Below, one piece after another: positions 28,065 through 36,050 of a DNA stretch of 64,000 bases. The stretch covers positions 62,001 to 126,000 of the forward strand of contig CAWEHU010000012.1 of assembly GCA_963808965.1 (NCBI GenBank). The letters run 5' to 3'. The number at the start of each line of letters is the position of its first letter. The first letter of the stretch is position 1. This stretch comes from CAWEHU01 sp963808965 (GTDB taxonomy: Bacteria > Pseudomonadota > Alphaproteobacteria > Acetobacterales > Acetobacteraceae). The position numbers and the translations under genes were made by a program. The notes beneath the pieces were generated by a model. It saw only the letters and a list, made by a program, of their open reading frames with translations. It ran no database searches and had not been told where the DNA came from.

Positions 28065-28835
28065 ATGCCCCAGACCCGCCCACGCGTCGCCCTGTTCGTT
28101 ACGTGCTTGGTCGATTTGTACCGGCCGAGTGTCGGCTTCGCCGCCATTCGACTGCTCGAGCAAGCGGGATGCCAAGTAGAGGTGCCGCGGGCTCAAACTT
28201 GCTGCGGGCAGCCGGCCTACAATTCGGGCGACCGCGCGACGACGACGGAACTGGCACGGGGCATCCTTGATGCTTTCGGCGGTTACGACTACGTGGTAGT
28301 GCCATCCGGTTCTTGCGGCGGCATGCTGCGGACGCACATGCCGCATCTGTTCGACAACGACCCGAACCTCCGTACCCGCGCTGAAGCCCTCGCGTTGCGC
28401 ACCTACGAGCTCGTGAGCTTTCTCACCGACGTGATGGGCGTGAACAGCGTCTCGGCCGTCTGGAACGGCGGCACTGCGACCTATCACGACAGTTGCGCCG
28501 GATTGCGGGAGCTCGGCATCAAGGAACAGCCGCGCCGTCTGCTCCGTTCCATGGGCGTGAACGTGACCGAGATGACGGACCCTGAAGTGTGCTGCGGCTT
28601 TGGCGGTACGTTCTGCGTGAAGTACCCGGACATCTCGACCCGCATGGTGTCGGACAAGACGAAGGACATTGCCTCGACCGGGGCGGAATTGCTGCTGGCG
28701 GGGGATATGGGATGTCTCCTGAACATGGCAGGGCGGCTGACGCGCGAGAACCGGCCCGTGAAGGTACGCCACGTCGCGGAGGTTCTCGCCGGCATGACCG
28801 GCGACGTTCCGCCCATCGGGGAGGGACGGCGATGA
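28065..28835 (+). CDS. (Fe-S)-binding protein, LutA/LldE-like
   Basis: 256 residues with two CCG domains: the first around RAQTCCGQPAYNSGD and VVPSGSCGGM, the second around ATYHDSCAGLRELG and DPEVCCGFGGTFCVKYP. These Cys clusters ligate Fe-S in LutA of lactate utilisation and in heterodisulfide-reductase-like subunits. LutB and LutC do not follow it here, so its partner must be encoded elsewhere or its role differs. Intact. Confidence 0.9.
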   Translation: MPQTRPRVALFVTCLVDLYRPSVGFAAIRLLEQAGCQVEVPRAQTCCGQPAYNSGDRATTTELARGILDAFGGYDYVVVPSGSCGGMLRTHMPHLFDNDPNLRTRAEALALRTYELVSFLTDVMGVNSVSAVWNGGTATYHDSCAGLRELGIKEQPRRLLRSMGVNVTEMTDPEVCCGFGGTFCVKYPDISTRMVSDKTKDIASTGAELLLAGDMGCLLNMAGRLTRENRPVKVRHVAEVLAGMTGDVPPIGEGRR

Positions 28836-28854
28836 TTAGGCGGCTATCGTGCGC

Positions 28855-29436
28855 TCACTTGCGCTGATAGATGCCGATCAAGCTGCCCCGTGCGATCATG
28901 TGCGGGCGGATCGTACGCAGCAGGAACTCGCGGCCGGGCGGCCAATCGAAGCGCGGTTCGGCGTTCAGAACGAAAATCTGGAACGCATAGCGGTGCGGCC
29001 CATGTCCCGGCGGTGGCATGATCGGCATCCAGCCGCGTCGCCCGATGGCATTGCGCCCCGTGACCCACCCGTCAGGGGAGGCGCCGGTGAGGGTGGCCGG
29101 AATCGCGCCTTCGGCCAGCCCGCCCAGAGAGGGAGCGAGGCCGGTTACGATGGCATGAACCAGCGGCCGCAGCGTCGGCGCGTCCGCGTCCTCGACGAGC
29201 AGGACCAGACTGATCGCCTCGTCCGGCAGATAGTGCCAAGCGAGGGGCGGGGAGATGCCCTCGGCGTACCCGGTGTAGCGGTCGGGGATCGGCCCGCCGT
29301 TCTCGAACGCCCGGCTCGTCACCTCGATCGTCTCGGGCACTTCCGCGAGACTGCGGCGCTTGGTGGCGAGAGCCTGGGTGCCGGGGCGGATCGGTTGCAG
29401 CATGAACCCGAGCGCGCGTGCCAGACTGCTCGCCAT
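28855..29436 (-). CDS. YbhB/YbcL family Raf kinase inhibitor-like protein (PEBP)
   Basis: 193 residues with the phosphatidylethanolamine-binding fold: GPIPDRYTGYAEGISPPLAW (ligand-pocket Asp/Pro), LVLLVEDADAPTLRPLVHAIV, GRRGWMPIMPPPGHGPHRYAFQIFVL. Start at ATG 29436 (MASSLARALG), with gagggag ten bases upstream. Bacterial PEBPs have no settled function. Convergent with the LutA-like gene (20-base gap). Confidence 0.92.
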   Translation of the reverse strand: MASSLARALGFMLQPIRPGTQALATKRRSLAEVPETIEVTSRAFENGGPIPDRYTGYAEGISPPLAWHYLPDEAISLVLLVEDADAPTLRPLVHAIVTGLAPSLGGLAEGAIPATLTGASPDGWVTGRNAIGRRGWMPIMPPPGHGPHRYAFQIFVLNAEPRFDWPPGREFLLRTIRPHMIARGSLIGIYQRK

Positions 29437-29521
29437 CACCGGATCTCCCTCTTGCTCGATCCGGCTTTCACGCCCGACCGAGCCCGGGGTTCCGGTCAGC
29501 ATTAGCGGGCCAACTCGGAGG

Positions 29522-29839
29522 TTACGCCGCTCGCGTGACCTCGCGTGTGCGGGTTTGTCGGCGGCTGTTCCCGGCGAGGCGCGAGTTACGCGGATGCCTC
29601 TGCCGGAACTCGGTCAGTACCTCGCCGAGCTTCCCGGCTTTCTCGGAATAGCCGCGCCGCTGCGCGACCGTGATGTCGTCGCGAATCCAGGTCTCGATCT
29701 CCTGCCCCTCCGAGCTATCCAAAAGGAAGTTTCCGAGCTCCGCGGCGACGATCTCGGGCAGGTGCTCGTGCTCTGCGATGGCAAGGATCTCCGGTTCACT
29801 GAGGCCGCTCATGGCGATGCAGTCCTGGATGGTGATCAT
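29522..29839 (-). CDS. conserved hypothetical protein beside the FNR regulator
   Basis: 105 residues. The conserved-looking N-terminal half reads MITIQDCIAMSGLSEPEIL then AIAEHEHLPEIVAAELGNFLL; the basic C-terminal tail (RLAGNSRRQTRTREV) is probably disordered. Strong ribosome site (aaggagacgacc) directly before ATG 29839. Mostly helical and cytosolic. Similar short proteins are often found near redox or nitrogen regulation in alphaproteobacteria (recollection, not checked). A candidate FNR box lies 52 bases upstream of its start. Confidence 0.72.
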   Translation of the reverse strand: MITIQDCIAMSGLSEPEILAIAEHEHLPEIVAAELGNFLLDSSEGQEIETWIRDDITVAQRRGYSEKAGKLGEVLTEFRQRHPRNSRLAGNSRRQTRTREVTRAA

Positions 29840-29973
29840 GGTCGTCTCCTTGTGCCCTTCTCATGCTGCTCACGCCGTTCCACGAAAACATTGATGCCGG
29901 TCAATCGCACCGCATCTGCAACGAAGCGCCGCGGGTCCCATCTGGCATTGACAGCACGCCTGGGCGGCAGCAT
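29836..29973 (-). CDS. possible small coupled ORF upstream of the 105-residue gene
   Basis: About 45 residues (MLPPRRAVNARWDPRRF then VADAVRLTGINVFVERREQ), ending in a TGA that overlaps the next ATG (ATGA), the classic layout of coupled genes. The centre looks protein-like. Against it: a weak ribosome site, short length, and the candidate FNR box lies inside it. Either this is a real small protein or the overlap is chance. Confidence 0.33.
   Translation of the reverse strand: MLPPRRAVNARWDPRRFVADAVRLTGINVFVERREQHEKGTRRRP
29891..29904. promoter_or_regulatory. candidate FNR/FixK-type binding site
   Basis: TTGATgccgGTCAA matches the FNR half-site palindrome TTGAT-N4-ATCAA at nine of ten positions. 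It lies between the leftward 105-residue gene and the rightward FNR-type regulator, 52 bases from the former start and 125 from the latter. The regulator's recognition helix carries the E-x-x-S-R residues that read this motif in FNR. Confidence 0.55.
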
Positions 29974-30029
29974 CTCGCCGCGTTGGGCTTGAGCGGCGCC
30001 AAGCAGTTCCCTCGCCGGGCCATGCGTCC

Positions 30030-30758
30030 ATGATCTCGAAGCGACCGACCGCCGCCGGACGGGCACAAGAAATGGAACCCTGCGCTTCCTGCGATGCGCG
30101 GGCGCTTAGCGCATGCAATGCGATCGGCGATGGGGATCTCACTCGGCTGGCTGCGGCCATGGTGGTCGTGGAGGTGGCGGCGGGGCAGGTCTTCATCGAA
30201 GAAGGCGAGCGGGCCGAGGCCTTCTTCAACATCACGCAGGGGACGGCCAAGCTCTACAAACTGCTCCCCGACGGGAGGCGCCAGATCACCGGCTTCGCCG
30301 TGGTAGGAGATTTTCTCGAACTCGCCGTGTCCGAGACGTATGCGTTCACCGCCGAGGCGATCGAGCCGGTGCGGCTGTGCCGTTTTTCACGGCCGAAGCT
30401 ACGTGCCTTGCTCGACGACTTTCCGGTGATGGAACGGCGGCTGCTCGAGAAGGCTGGCGATCAGTTGCTGGCGGCTCAGGAACAAATGCTCCTGCTCGGC
30501 CGCAAGACGGCCCGCGAGAAGGTCGCCTCATTCCTGGCCGGGCGAAGGCGCCGATCCGAAGCCAGAGACGCGAGCGGGGAGGAACTGGATCTCCCTATGA
30601 CCCGAGCGGATATGGCGGACTATCTCGGTCTGACCGTGGAGACGGTCAGCCGCACGCTCACCCAGCTCCAACTAGACCGGATCATCGCGCTTCCATCCAA
30701 ATCGGCAGTCGTGGTGCAGGACCGCAAGCGGCTCCAGGAGCTCGCGGCGGGCCTGTAA
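30030..30758 (+). CDS. Crp/Fnr family transcriptional regulator, FNR-type with 4Fe-4S cysteines
   Basis: 242 residues: cyclic-nucleotide-binding-like sensor domain (residues ~35-140), long dimer helix, C-terminal winged helix. Four cysteines match the FNR cluster pattern: C18, C21 and C29 (PCASCDARALSAC) plus C117 (VRLCRF). This suggests an oxygen-labile [4Fe-4S] sensor. The recognition helix TVETVSRTL holds E-x-x-S-R, which in FNR binds TTGAT. Start ATG 30030; an in-frame ATG 42 bases on (MEPCASC) is possible. Probably controls the divergent small gene and itself. Confidence 0.9.
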   Translation: MISKRPTAAGRAQEMEPCASCDARALSACNAIGDGDLTRLAAAMVVVEVAAGQVFIEEGERAEAFFNITQGTAKLYKLLPDGRRQITGFAVVGDFLELAVSETYAFTAEAIEPVRLCRFSRPKLRALLDDFPVMERRLLEKAGDQLLAAQEQMLLLGRKTAREKVASFLAGRRRRSEARDASGEELDLPMTRADMADYLGLTVETVSRTLTQLQLDRIIALPSKSAVVVQDRKRLQELAAGL

Positions 30759-30777
30759 CGGGCTGTGGACCGGGGGT

Positions 30778-31332
30778 TCAGCCCACCAACGCGCGAACCC
30801 GCGCGGCGGCTTCCGGCGTCGCCCAGTCGGCCGCGCCCTCAAGGCGCGCGCGTTCGCGGCCCTGGCGGTCGATGATCACAGTGGTCGGGATGCCGCGCGT
30901 GTGCAACGCATGCGCGGCGGCGCTCTTCGGATCCAGGAGGACCGGGAGCCCGCCGATGGCATGAGCGTCGTAGAAGCGGCGCACCGCTGATGCGCCGGCG
31001 CGGTCCGAGGAGAGCGGCATCACCGCGATATCATCCGGCGCGAGCGTCACGGCGAGCTTCGCCAGAGCCGGCATCTCGACGACGCAGGGCACGCACCATG
31101 TGGCCCAAAGATTGATGACCATGCCGTGGCCGACGAACTCCGACAGGTGGTGCTCCGTGCCGTCGGCGGTCGTGAAAACGATGTCGGGCGCCGCGGTGGG
31201 AGGGTCGGCCGGCTTCAGCGCCGAAAGGTCCTGCATCTCGACCTCCGGGTCCGCGAGCGGTTTGCCGAGCGGCACCACCGCCATTAGGGTCCCGGCCGCC
31301 GCCAGCGCAGCCCGGCGGGTAATCAGGACCAT
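30778..31332 (-). CDS. TlpA-like thiol:disulfide oxidoreductase
   Basis: Membrane/lipoprotein-type signal (RRAALAAAGTLMAVVPLG), then a thioredoxin fold with active site WATWCVPCVVEMPAL and the cis-Pro loop GIPTTVIID. About 184 residues. Acts in the periplasm as a disulfide reductant, for example in cytochrome c maturation. Start ATG 31332 lies only 15 bases from the divergent argH start, so each promoter must overlap the other gene. Confidence 0.93.
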   Translation of the reverse strand: MVLITRRAALAAAGTLMAVVPLGKPLADPEVEMQDLSALKPADPPTAAPDIVFTTADGTEHHLSEFVGHGMVINLWATWCVPCVVEMPALAKLAVTLAPDDIAVMPLSSDRAGASAVRRFYDAHAIGGLPVLLDPKSAAAHALHTRGIPTTVIIDRQGRERARLEGAADWATPEAAARVRALVG

Positions 31333-31347
31333 GACGGGACCCTCTCG

Positions 31348-32757
31348 TTGAGCGACTCGGAACAGGCGCGTGCGCCGGATGCCAACACCCAATGGGGCGG
31401 CCGGTTCGCGGCCGGGCCGGCGGCGATCATGCAGGAAATCAACGCATCCATCGGCTTCGACCGGCGGCTGTGGCGGCAGGACATACGCGGCTCTCTCGCG
31501 CATGCCGCGATGCTGGCGCGGATCGGGCTCATCAGCGGAGAAGATGAGCAGGCGATCCGCGCCGGTCTAGAGGGGATCGCACGCGAGATCGAAGCCGGGC
31601 GCTTTCCGTTCTCGGATGCGCTCGAGGACATCCACATGAACATCGAGGCCCGGCTGACCGAGCGTATCGGCGAGGCGGGCAAGCGCCTGCACACCGCGCG
31701 CAGCCGCAACGACCAGGTGGCGACCGATTTCCGCCTCTGGGTGCGCGACGCGATCGACGGGCTGGATGCACAACTCGCCGATCTCATGCGGGCACTGGCG
31801 GACCGTGCCGCCGCGCACGCCGCCGATCCGATGCCAGGCTTCACCCATCTGCAAACTGCCCAGCCGGTCACGTTCGGGCACCATCTGCTCGCCTATATCG
31901 AGATGCTGGCGCGGGATCGCGGGCGGCTCGCCGATTGCCGGCGGCGGCTGAACGAGTGCCCGCTCGGCGCGGCGGCGCTGGCCGGCACCTCCTTTCCGAT
32001 CGACCGCGTCATGACCGCTGCGGCGCTCGGCTTCGATCGCCCAGCGGCGAATTCGCTGGATGCGGTGTCGGACCGCGACTTCGCGCTCGAGTTTCTTTCG
32101 GCTGCCGCGATCTCCGCCATGCATCTGTCGCGTTTCGCCGAGGAAGTGGTGATCTGGTGCAGCGCCCCGTTCCGCTTCCTCCGCCTCTCGGATGCGTTCA
32201 CGACCGGCAGCTCGATCATGCCGCAGAAGCGCAACCCGGACGCGGCCGAGCTGGTACGCGCCAAGACCGGGCGGATGACGGGCGCGCTCGTTTCGTTGCT
32301 TACCGTGATGAAAGGTTTGCCGCTCGCCTACGCGAAGGACATGCAGGAGGACAAGGAGCCGGTGTTCGACGCGGCGGACGCCTGGGGGTTATCGCTCGCC
32401 GCGACCGCGGGCATGGTGCGCGACATGGTGCCGGATGTCGCGCGAATGCGTGCCTTTGCCGGCGAGGGTTTCGCGACCGCGACAGATTTGGCGGACTGGC
32501 TGGTGCGGGTGCTGCGCTTGCCGTTCCGCACGGCGCACCACGTCACCGGCAGGCTGGTGGCGATGGCGGAGGCGAAGGGGGTCGATCTGGCCGGGTTGTC
32601 GCTCACGGAGATGCGGGAAGTGGAGCCCGGCATCACGGAGGACGTATTCTCGGTGTTGACGGTGGAGGCTTCCGTCCGCTCGCGCACGAGCTACGGCGGC
32701 ACCGCGCCCGCGAACGTCGCCGAACAGGCCGCGCGCTGGCAAAGGGCGCTGGCGTGA
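31348..32757 (+). CDS. argH: argininosuccinate lyase
   Basis: Last step of arginine synthesis: argininosuccinate to arginine and fumarate. 469 residues. Landmarks: WGGRFAAGP at the N-terminus, DIHMNIEARL, HTARSRNDQVATD, PGFTHLQTAQPVTFGHHL and the fumarase/aspartase signature GSSIMPQKRNPD with the catalytic Ser. Start is TTG 31348; the only nearby upstream ATG (31331) runs into a stop. Divergent from the TlpA-like gene. Confidence 0.97.
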   Translation: MSDSEQARAPDANTQWGGRFAAGPAAIMQEINASIGFDRRLWRQDIRGSLAHAAMLARIGLISGEDEQAIRAGLEGIAREIEAGRFPFSDALEDIHMNIEARLTERIGEAGKRLHTARSRNDQVATDFRLWVRDAIDGLDAQLADLMRALADRAAAHAADPMPGFTHLQTAQPVTFGHHLLAYIEMLARDRGRLADCRRRLNECPLGAAALAGTSFPIDRVMTAAALGFDRPAANSLDAVSDRDFALEFLSAAAISAMHLSRFAEEVVIWCSAPFRFLRLSDAFTTGSSIMPQKRNPDAAELVRAKTGRMTGALVSLLTVMKGLPLAYAKDMQEDKEPVFDAADAWGLSLAATAGMVRDMVPDVARMRAFAGEGFATATDLADWLVRVLRLPFRTAHHVTGRLVAMAEAKGVDLAGLSLTEMREVEPGITEDVFSVLTVEASVRSRTSYGGTAPANVAEQAARWQRALA

Positions 32758-32838
32758 GCGGCTTTGGCGCGTGCGCGCGGTGAATCCAGATCTCGACGGG
32801 CTGTCGATCGCGGGTTGCTCTGTCCCATAATCATCGGC

Positions 32839-33384
32839 ATGGACCTGGAAAGTCCGCGTCTCCGCCTGCGTCGATGGCGTCCGGAAGACCGCGTACCCTT
32901 TGCTGCCATGAATGCCGAGCCGGGCGTGCAGCGTTACCTCTCGCCCATCACGCGCGAGAGCTCAGACGCCATGCTCGACCGCATCGATGCCCACTTCGCA
33001 CGATACGGGTGGGGCTTCTGGGCGGTCGAGGAGCGCGGGAGCGGTACCCTGATCGGCTTATGCGGTCTGGCGCACGTTCGATGGAAGGCGTTTTTCACTC
33101 CGGCCATCGAGATTGGCTGGCGACTGTCGACGGCGTGGCAACGTAAGGGCCTGGCGAGAGAAGCGGCCGAGACCGCACTCGATTTTGCCTTTCATTCTCT
33201 TCGGCTGAGCCGGGTCGTGAGCTTCACGGTGCCCGGCAACACTGCTTCCTGGCGACTCATGGAGCGGTTGGGGATGCGAAAGATCGGCGAGTTCGATCAT
33301 CCCAATCTGCCCGAAGGCGATCCTCTGCGCCTGCACGTGATTTACGAGATCGATGCCTCAGACGCGGCGCAAATGAGGGGGTAG
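32839..33384 (+). CDS. GNAT family N-acetyltransferase
   Basis: 181 residues of the RimJ/RimL-like group: N-terminal LESPRLRLRRWRPEDRVPFAAM, then FWAVEERGSGTLIGLCGL, the acetyl-CoA loop RLSTAWQRKGLAREAAETAL and C-terminal NTASWRLMERLGMRKIGEF. Substrate unknown. Start ATG 32839 follows from the family N-terminus (longer frame upstream is non-homologous). Follows argH by 81 bases. Confidence 0.92.
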   Translation: MDLESPRLRLRRWRPEDRVPFAAMNAEPGVQRYLSPITRESSDAMLDRIDAHFARYGWGFWAVEERGSGTLIGLCGLAHVRWKAFFTPAIEIGWRLSTAWQRKGLAREAAETALDFAFHSLRLSRVVSFTVPGNTASWRLMERLGMRKIGEFDHPNLPEGDPLRLHVIYEIDASDAAQMRG

Positions 33385-33393
33385 CGTTGGTTG

Positions 33394-33519
33394 TTAGCAA
33401 CGAGTGGCGACCTCGCGCACGGTCGGGTCCTGGATCAGGTCACGCTCGAACTGCCCGAATGCCCCGAACCAGGTGAAACACCGGGCGTCCGCCGCGGGCC
33501 AGCCGCCGGCCACTAAACC
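33394..33519 (-). pseudogene. relic of a serine recombinase (resolvase/invertase)
   Basis: A ~40-codon minus-strand fragment without a start reads ARCFTWFGAFGQFERDLIQD, close to the F-x-x-F-G-A-x-A-x-F-E-R-D-L-I segment of Tn3-type resolvases and DNA invertases. The catalytic Ser domain and C-terminal HTH are absent, and a stop follows at 33394. Interpreted as the eroded end of a mobile-element recombinase in the 33385-33602 gap. Confidence 0.45.
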
Positions 33520-33602
33520 TTAGTCGAGAGAGGCTGGCAGCGTAGGACTCCGCTGTGTCCGTGAAACGTTCGATCTTGGGGGCGTTCGGTTGATAACCCG
33601 CG

Positions 33603-34880
33603 CTATGCCCTCAACCAAGCGCCGGCGGCGGCGAGCATCGCCTCGATCCCGACCCGCAGAGTCGGCTCGGTCACGGGCGCGAAGTCCGGGGAGTGGTTGA
33701 CCGGAAGCTCATTCAATTTGCCGGCCTTCTCGGCCTGCACGAACGTGTCCGGGTCGATGCCGCCGACAACCCAGAACACCGCGGGCACACCCCACGCAGC
33801 GGCAAACAGGCTGAAATCTTCACTGGCGGCGAAGGGCGCTGGGAGCTCCTGCACGCAATCGGTGCCAAACTGGCGCGCGAGCGCGGCGGCCACTTTCCGG
33901 GTGGCGGCCTCGTCGTTGCGAGTGACCGGGTACTCGCTCAGGACCGAGAACTCGGGCGGCTTCGGGGCGCCCGAAGCGGATGCCTCCGCCTCCAGAATGC
34001 GCTTGATCGCCGACAGCACGCGCTCGCGCACCTGATCCTTGAAGGTGCGGACGTTCAATCGGAGCAGCGCGTGCTCCGGAATGACGTTCTCGTTTTTCCC
34101 GGCCTGAAGCGTGCCGACGGTGACCACGGCGCTATCCGCCATCCCGACCTCCCGGGACACGACGGTCTGTAGGCGCATCACGGAGGCGGCCGCCATCACC
34201 ACCGGGTCGATGCTCTTCTCCGGCATCGATCCGTGGGCGCCGCGGCCGAACAAGGTCACTTCCCAACTATCTCCGGCGGAAAGCATGGTCCCGGGACGGT
34301 AGCCGATCTGGCCGGCGCTGAGCGGCATCACGTGCTGGCCCAGCGTAATGTCCGGCTTGGGGAAGCGCTTGACCATCCCGTCCTCGATCATGGCGCGCGC
34401 CCCCTGGGCGGTTTCCTCGCCGGGCTGGAACACCGCCATCACGGTCCCACGCCATTTATCGCGGTTCTCGGCCAAGATCCGCGTCGCGCCCATCATCCAC
34501 ACCACATGCATGTCGTGGCCACAGGCGTGCGCGATGGAAGTTGCTTGTCCAAAACGGTCGGTTCCGGTCTTGTCGCTGGCGTACGGCAGGCCCGTGCTCT
34601 CCTTGAGCGGCAGCGCGTCCATGTCGGCGCGCAGAAGCACTGTCGCACCCTCGCCGTTGCGCAGGAGCCCGACGACGCCGGTGCCGCCGACGCCTTCGGT
34701 GACCTCGTATCCTTGCTGCTTCAGCCAAGCGGCGGCAATGCCGGACGTGCGGTGTTCCTGCATGGACAGCTCCGGGTTGGCGTGCAGGTCCTTGTAGGTC
34801 TTCTCCAGCTCGCTCAGCAGGTTCTCCGAGGGATCGGGCAGGGCGGCGGGCGCGGGAGCGGACGCAGCATGTGTGGCCAT
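33603..34880 (-). CDS. M20 family amidohydrolase (hippurate hydrolase-like)
   Basis: 425 residues of the M20D subfamily. Metal-site segments: ADMDALPLKESTGLPYAS, HACGHDMHVVWMMG (Cys/His ligands), FQPGEETAQGARAMIEDG, and the dimerisation-domain GRGAHGSMPEKSIDP. The C-terminal AASEDFSLFA contributes the last ligand region. Likely cleaves N-acyl amino acids; it lacks a signal peptide. Downstream of a 68-residue CxxC protein in the same direction. Confidence 0.94.
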   Translation of the reverse strand: MATHAASAPAPAALPDPSENLLSELEKTYKDLHANPELSMQEHRTSGIAAAWLKQQGYEVTEGVGGTGVVGLLRNGEGATVLLRADMDALPLKESTGLPYASDKTGTDRFGQATSIAHACGHDMHVVWMMGATRILAENRDKWRGTVMAVFQPGEETAQGARAMIEDGMVKRFPKPDITLGQHVMPLSAGQIGYRPGTMLSAGDSWEVTLFGRGAHGSMPEKSIDPVVMAAASVMRLQTVVSREVGMADSAVVTVGTLQAGKNENVIPEHALLRLNVRTFKDQVRERVLSAIKRILEAEASASGAPKPPEFSVLSEYPVTRNDEAATRKVAAALARQFGTDCVQELPAPFAASEDFSLFAAAWGVPAVFWVVGGIDPDTFVQAEKAGKLNELPVNHSPDFAPVTEPTLRVGIEAMLAAAGAWLRA

Positions 34881-34904
34881 GGATCGCCTCCTATCAGCGG
34901 GTTT

Positions 34905-35111
34905 TCACGACTCTCGGGGCGGCTCCACGGGGTCGCACCGGCGCGAGCCCGTTTCCGGGCGAAGCAGCATCAAAATCTCCTGGCCGAGGCGCAGCGCCGC
35001 GTCCGCGGGCAGGGCGTGCGGGTGTTCAACAAGTGCCAGGAGCTGTAAGAGGTGGCGACGACGCGCCAAGTCCTTGTTGCTTCCGGAGCCGAGTTCGCAG
35101 AGTACGCACAT
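34905..35111 (-). CDS. small CxxC hypothetical protein
   Basis: 68 residues starting MCVLCELGSGSNKDL. ATG 35111 is chosen over an upstream in-frame ATG at 35171 because gggaggaaacgcag precedes it, an excellent ribosome site. The N-terminal CxxC could bind metal; the middle is helical (RRRHLLQLLALVEH, DAALRLGQEILMLL). 24 bases upstream of the M20 amidohydrolase, so probably co-transcribed. Family not recognised. Confidence 0.55.
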   Translation of the reverse strand: MCVLCELGSGSNKDLARRRHLLQLLALVEHPHALPADAALRLGQEILMLLRPETGSRRCDPVEPPRES

Positions 35112-35202
35112 CTGCGTTTCCTCCCGATTGAACTCCTTCAGCGGTGGCGGCCTATCCACCGCTTTTGCCATCGGTGTTCTCCCGAGTAGGTCTTGCGCAC
35201 GG

Positions 35203-35922
35203 TCAACGCGCCAGGGCCTTTCGAATCTCCAGTTCCAGCGTAAGTCCGAGCTGCTCCTTCAGCGCAGCTCTGCCCTTCGGCGTTACCTGAACGGCGCGGG
35301 ATCCATTGGTGCGTCGTAGCCATCCGGTCGCGCACAGTACCCGCAGCAACTGCACGCCAAGCGGTCCCGCGAGATGGTGGGTCCGTTCCGTCCAGTCCAG
35401 GCATTGTCGCGCTAGTCCGCGCTGGGTCGGCTTGAGTGCCTCTACGTCGAGCCCGATCTGCGCGAACCAATCCCGGCCGGCCGCAGTCACTCCAAACTTC
35501 TTTTCGGGAACGGGGAAGATGAAGCCTCTTTCTTGCAGCTTCTGCGTAACGGCGACGCCCAGGCGACCGGCCAGGTGATCGTAGCAGCATCGGGCGAAAC
35601 GCAATTGCTGCGCTTCCCGGCTCAGCGCCTTCCGTTTCGCCGTGTTCGTCGGGCTGATTGACGCAAGCTGCTCGATCGCTTGGGCGACATGCGAGCCGGC
35701 GAGGCGATAGTAGCGATGTCGTCCTTGCGTTTCACAGGCCAGCAATCCGCCCCCGAGCATTTTCCCGAGATGGGAGCTGGCCGTCTGCGCCGTGACTCCG
35801 GCAGCGTAGGCCAACTCACCCGCGGGAAGGGCGCGGCCGTCCAGCAACACGGACAACATGGCTGCACGCGCCGGGTCCGCGATGAGCGAGGCGGCAAGGG
35901 CGATGTTTGGTTGAAGAGACAA
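35203..35922 (-). CDS. ArsR-type winged-helix transcriptional regulator
   Basis: About 239 residues. The N-terminal winged helix has LIADPARAAMLSVLLDGRAL and the HTH AAGVTAQTASSHLGKMLGGGL, then GRHRYYRLAGSHVAQAIEQL typical of ArsR proteins. The C-terminal half (FGVTAAGRDWFAQIGLDVEAL) matches large ArsR-like regulators that sit beside efflux pumps. Start given as TTG 35922 with ggag eight bases upstream; longer in-frame sequence exists. Divergent from an MFS transporter, its likely target. Confidence 0.87.
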   Translation of the reverse strand: MSLQPNIALAASLIADPARAAMLSVLLDGRALPAGELAYAAGVTAQTASSHLGKMLGGGLLACETQGRHRYYRLAGSHVAQAIEQLASISPTNTAKRKALSREAQQLRFARCCYDHLAGRLGVAVTQKLQERGFIFPVPEKKFGVTAAGRDWFAQIGLDVEALKPTQRGLARQCLDWTERTHHLAGPLGVQLLRVLCATGWLRRTNGSRAVQVTPKGRAALKEQLGLTLELEIRKALAR

Positions 35923-36050
35923 GGTCCGCGCTCCAGTCGTGATGTCCCATCCTAATCCTCCCCAATCCCTATACGCTTCGATGCTGACCGAAGCATCCCG
36001 GGCGAATATCGGCCTACACCCGAGCCTCATCGGTCCGAGGCGCACGCATC

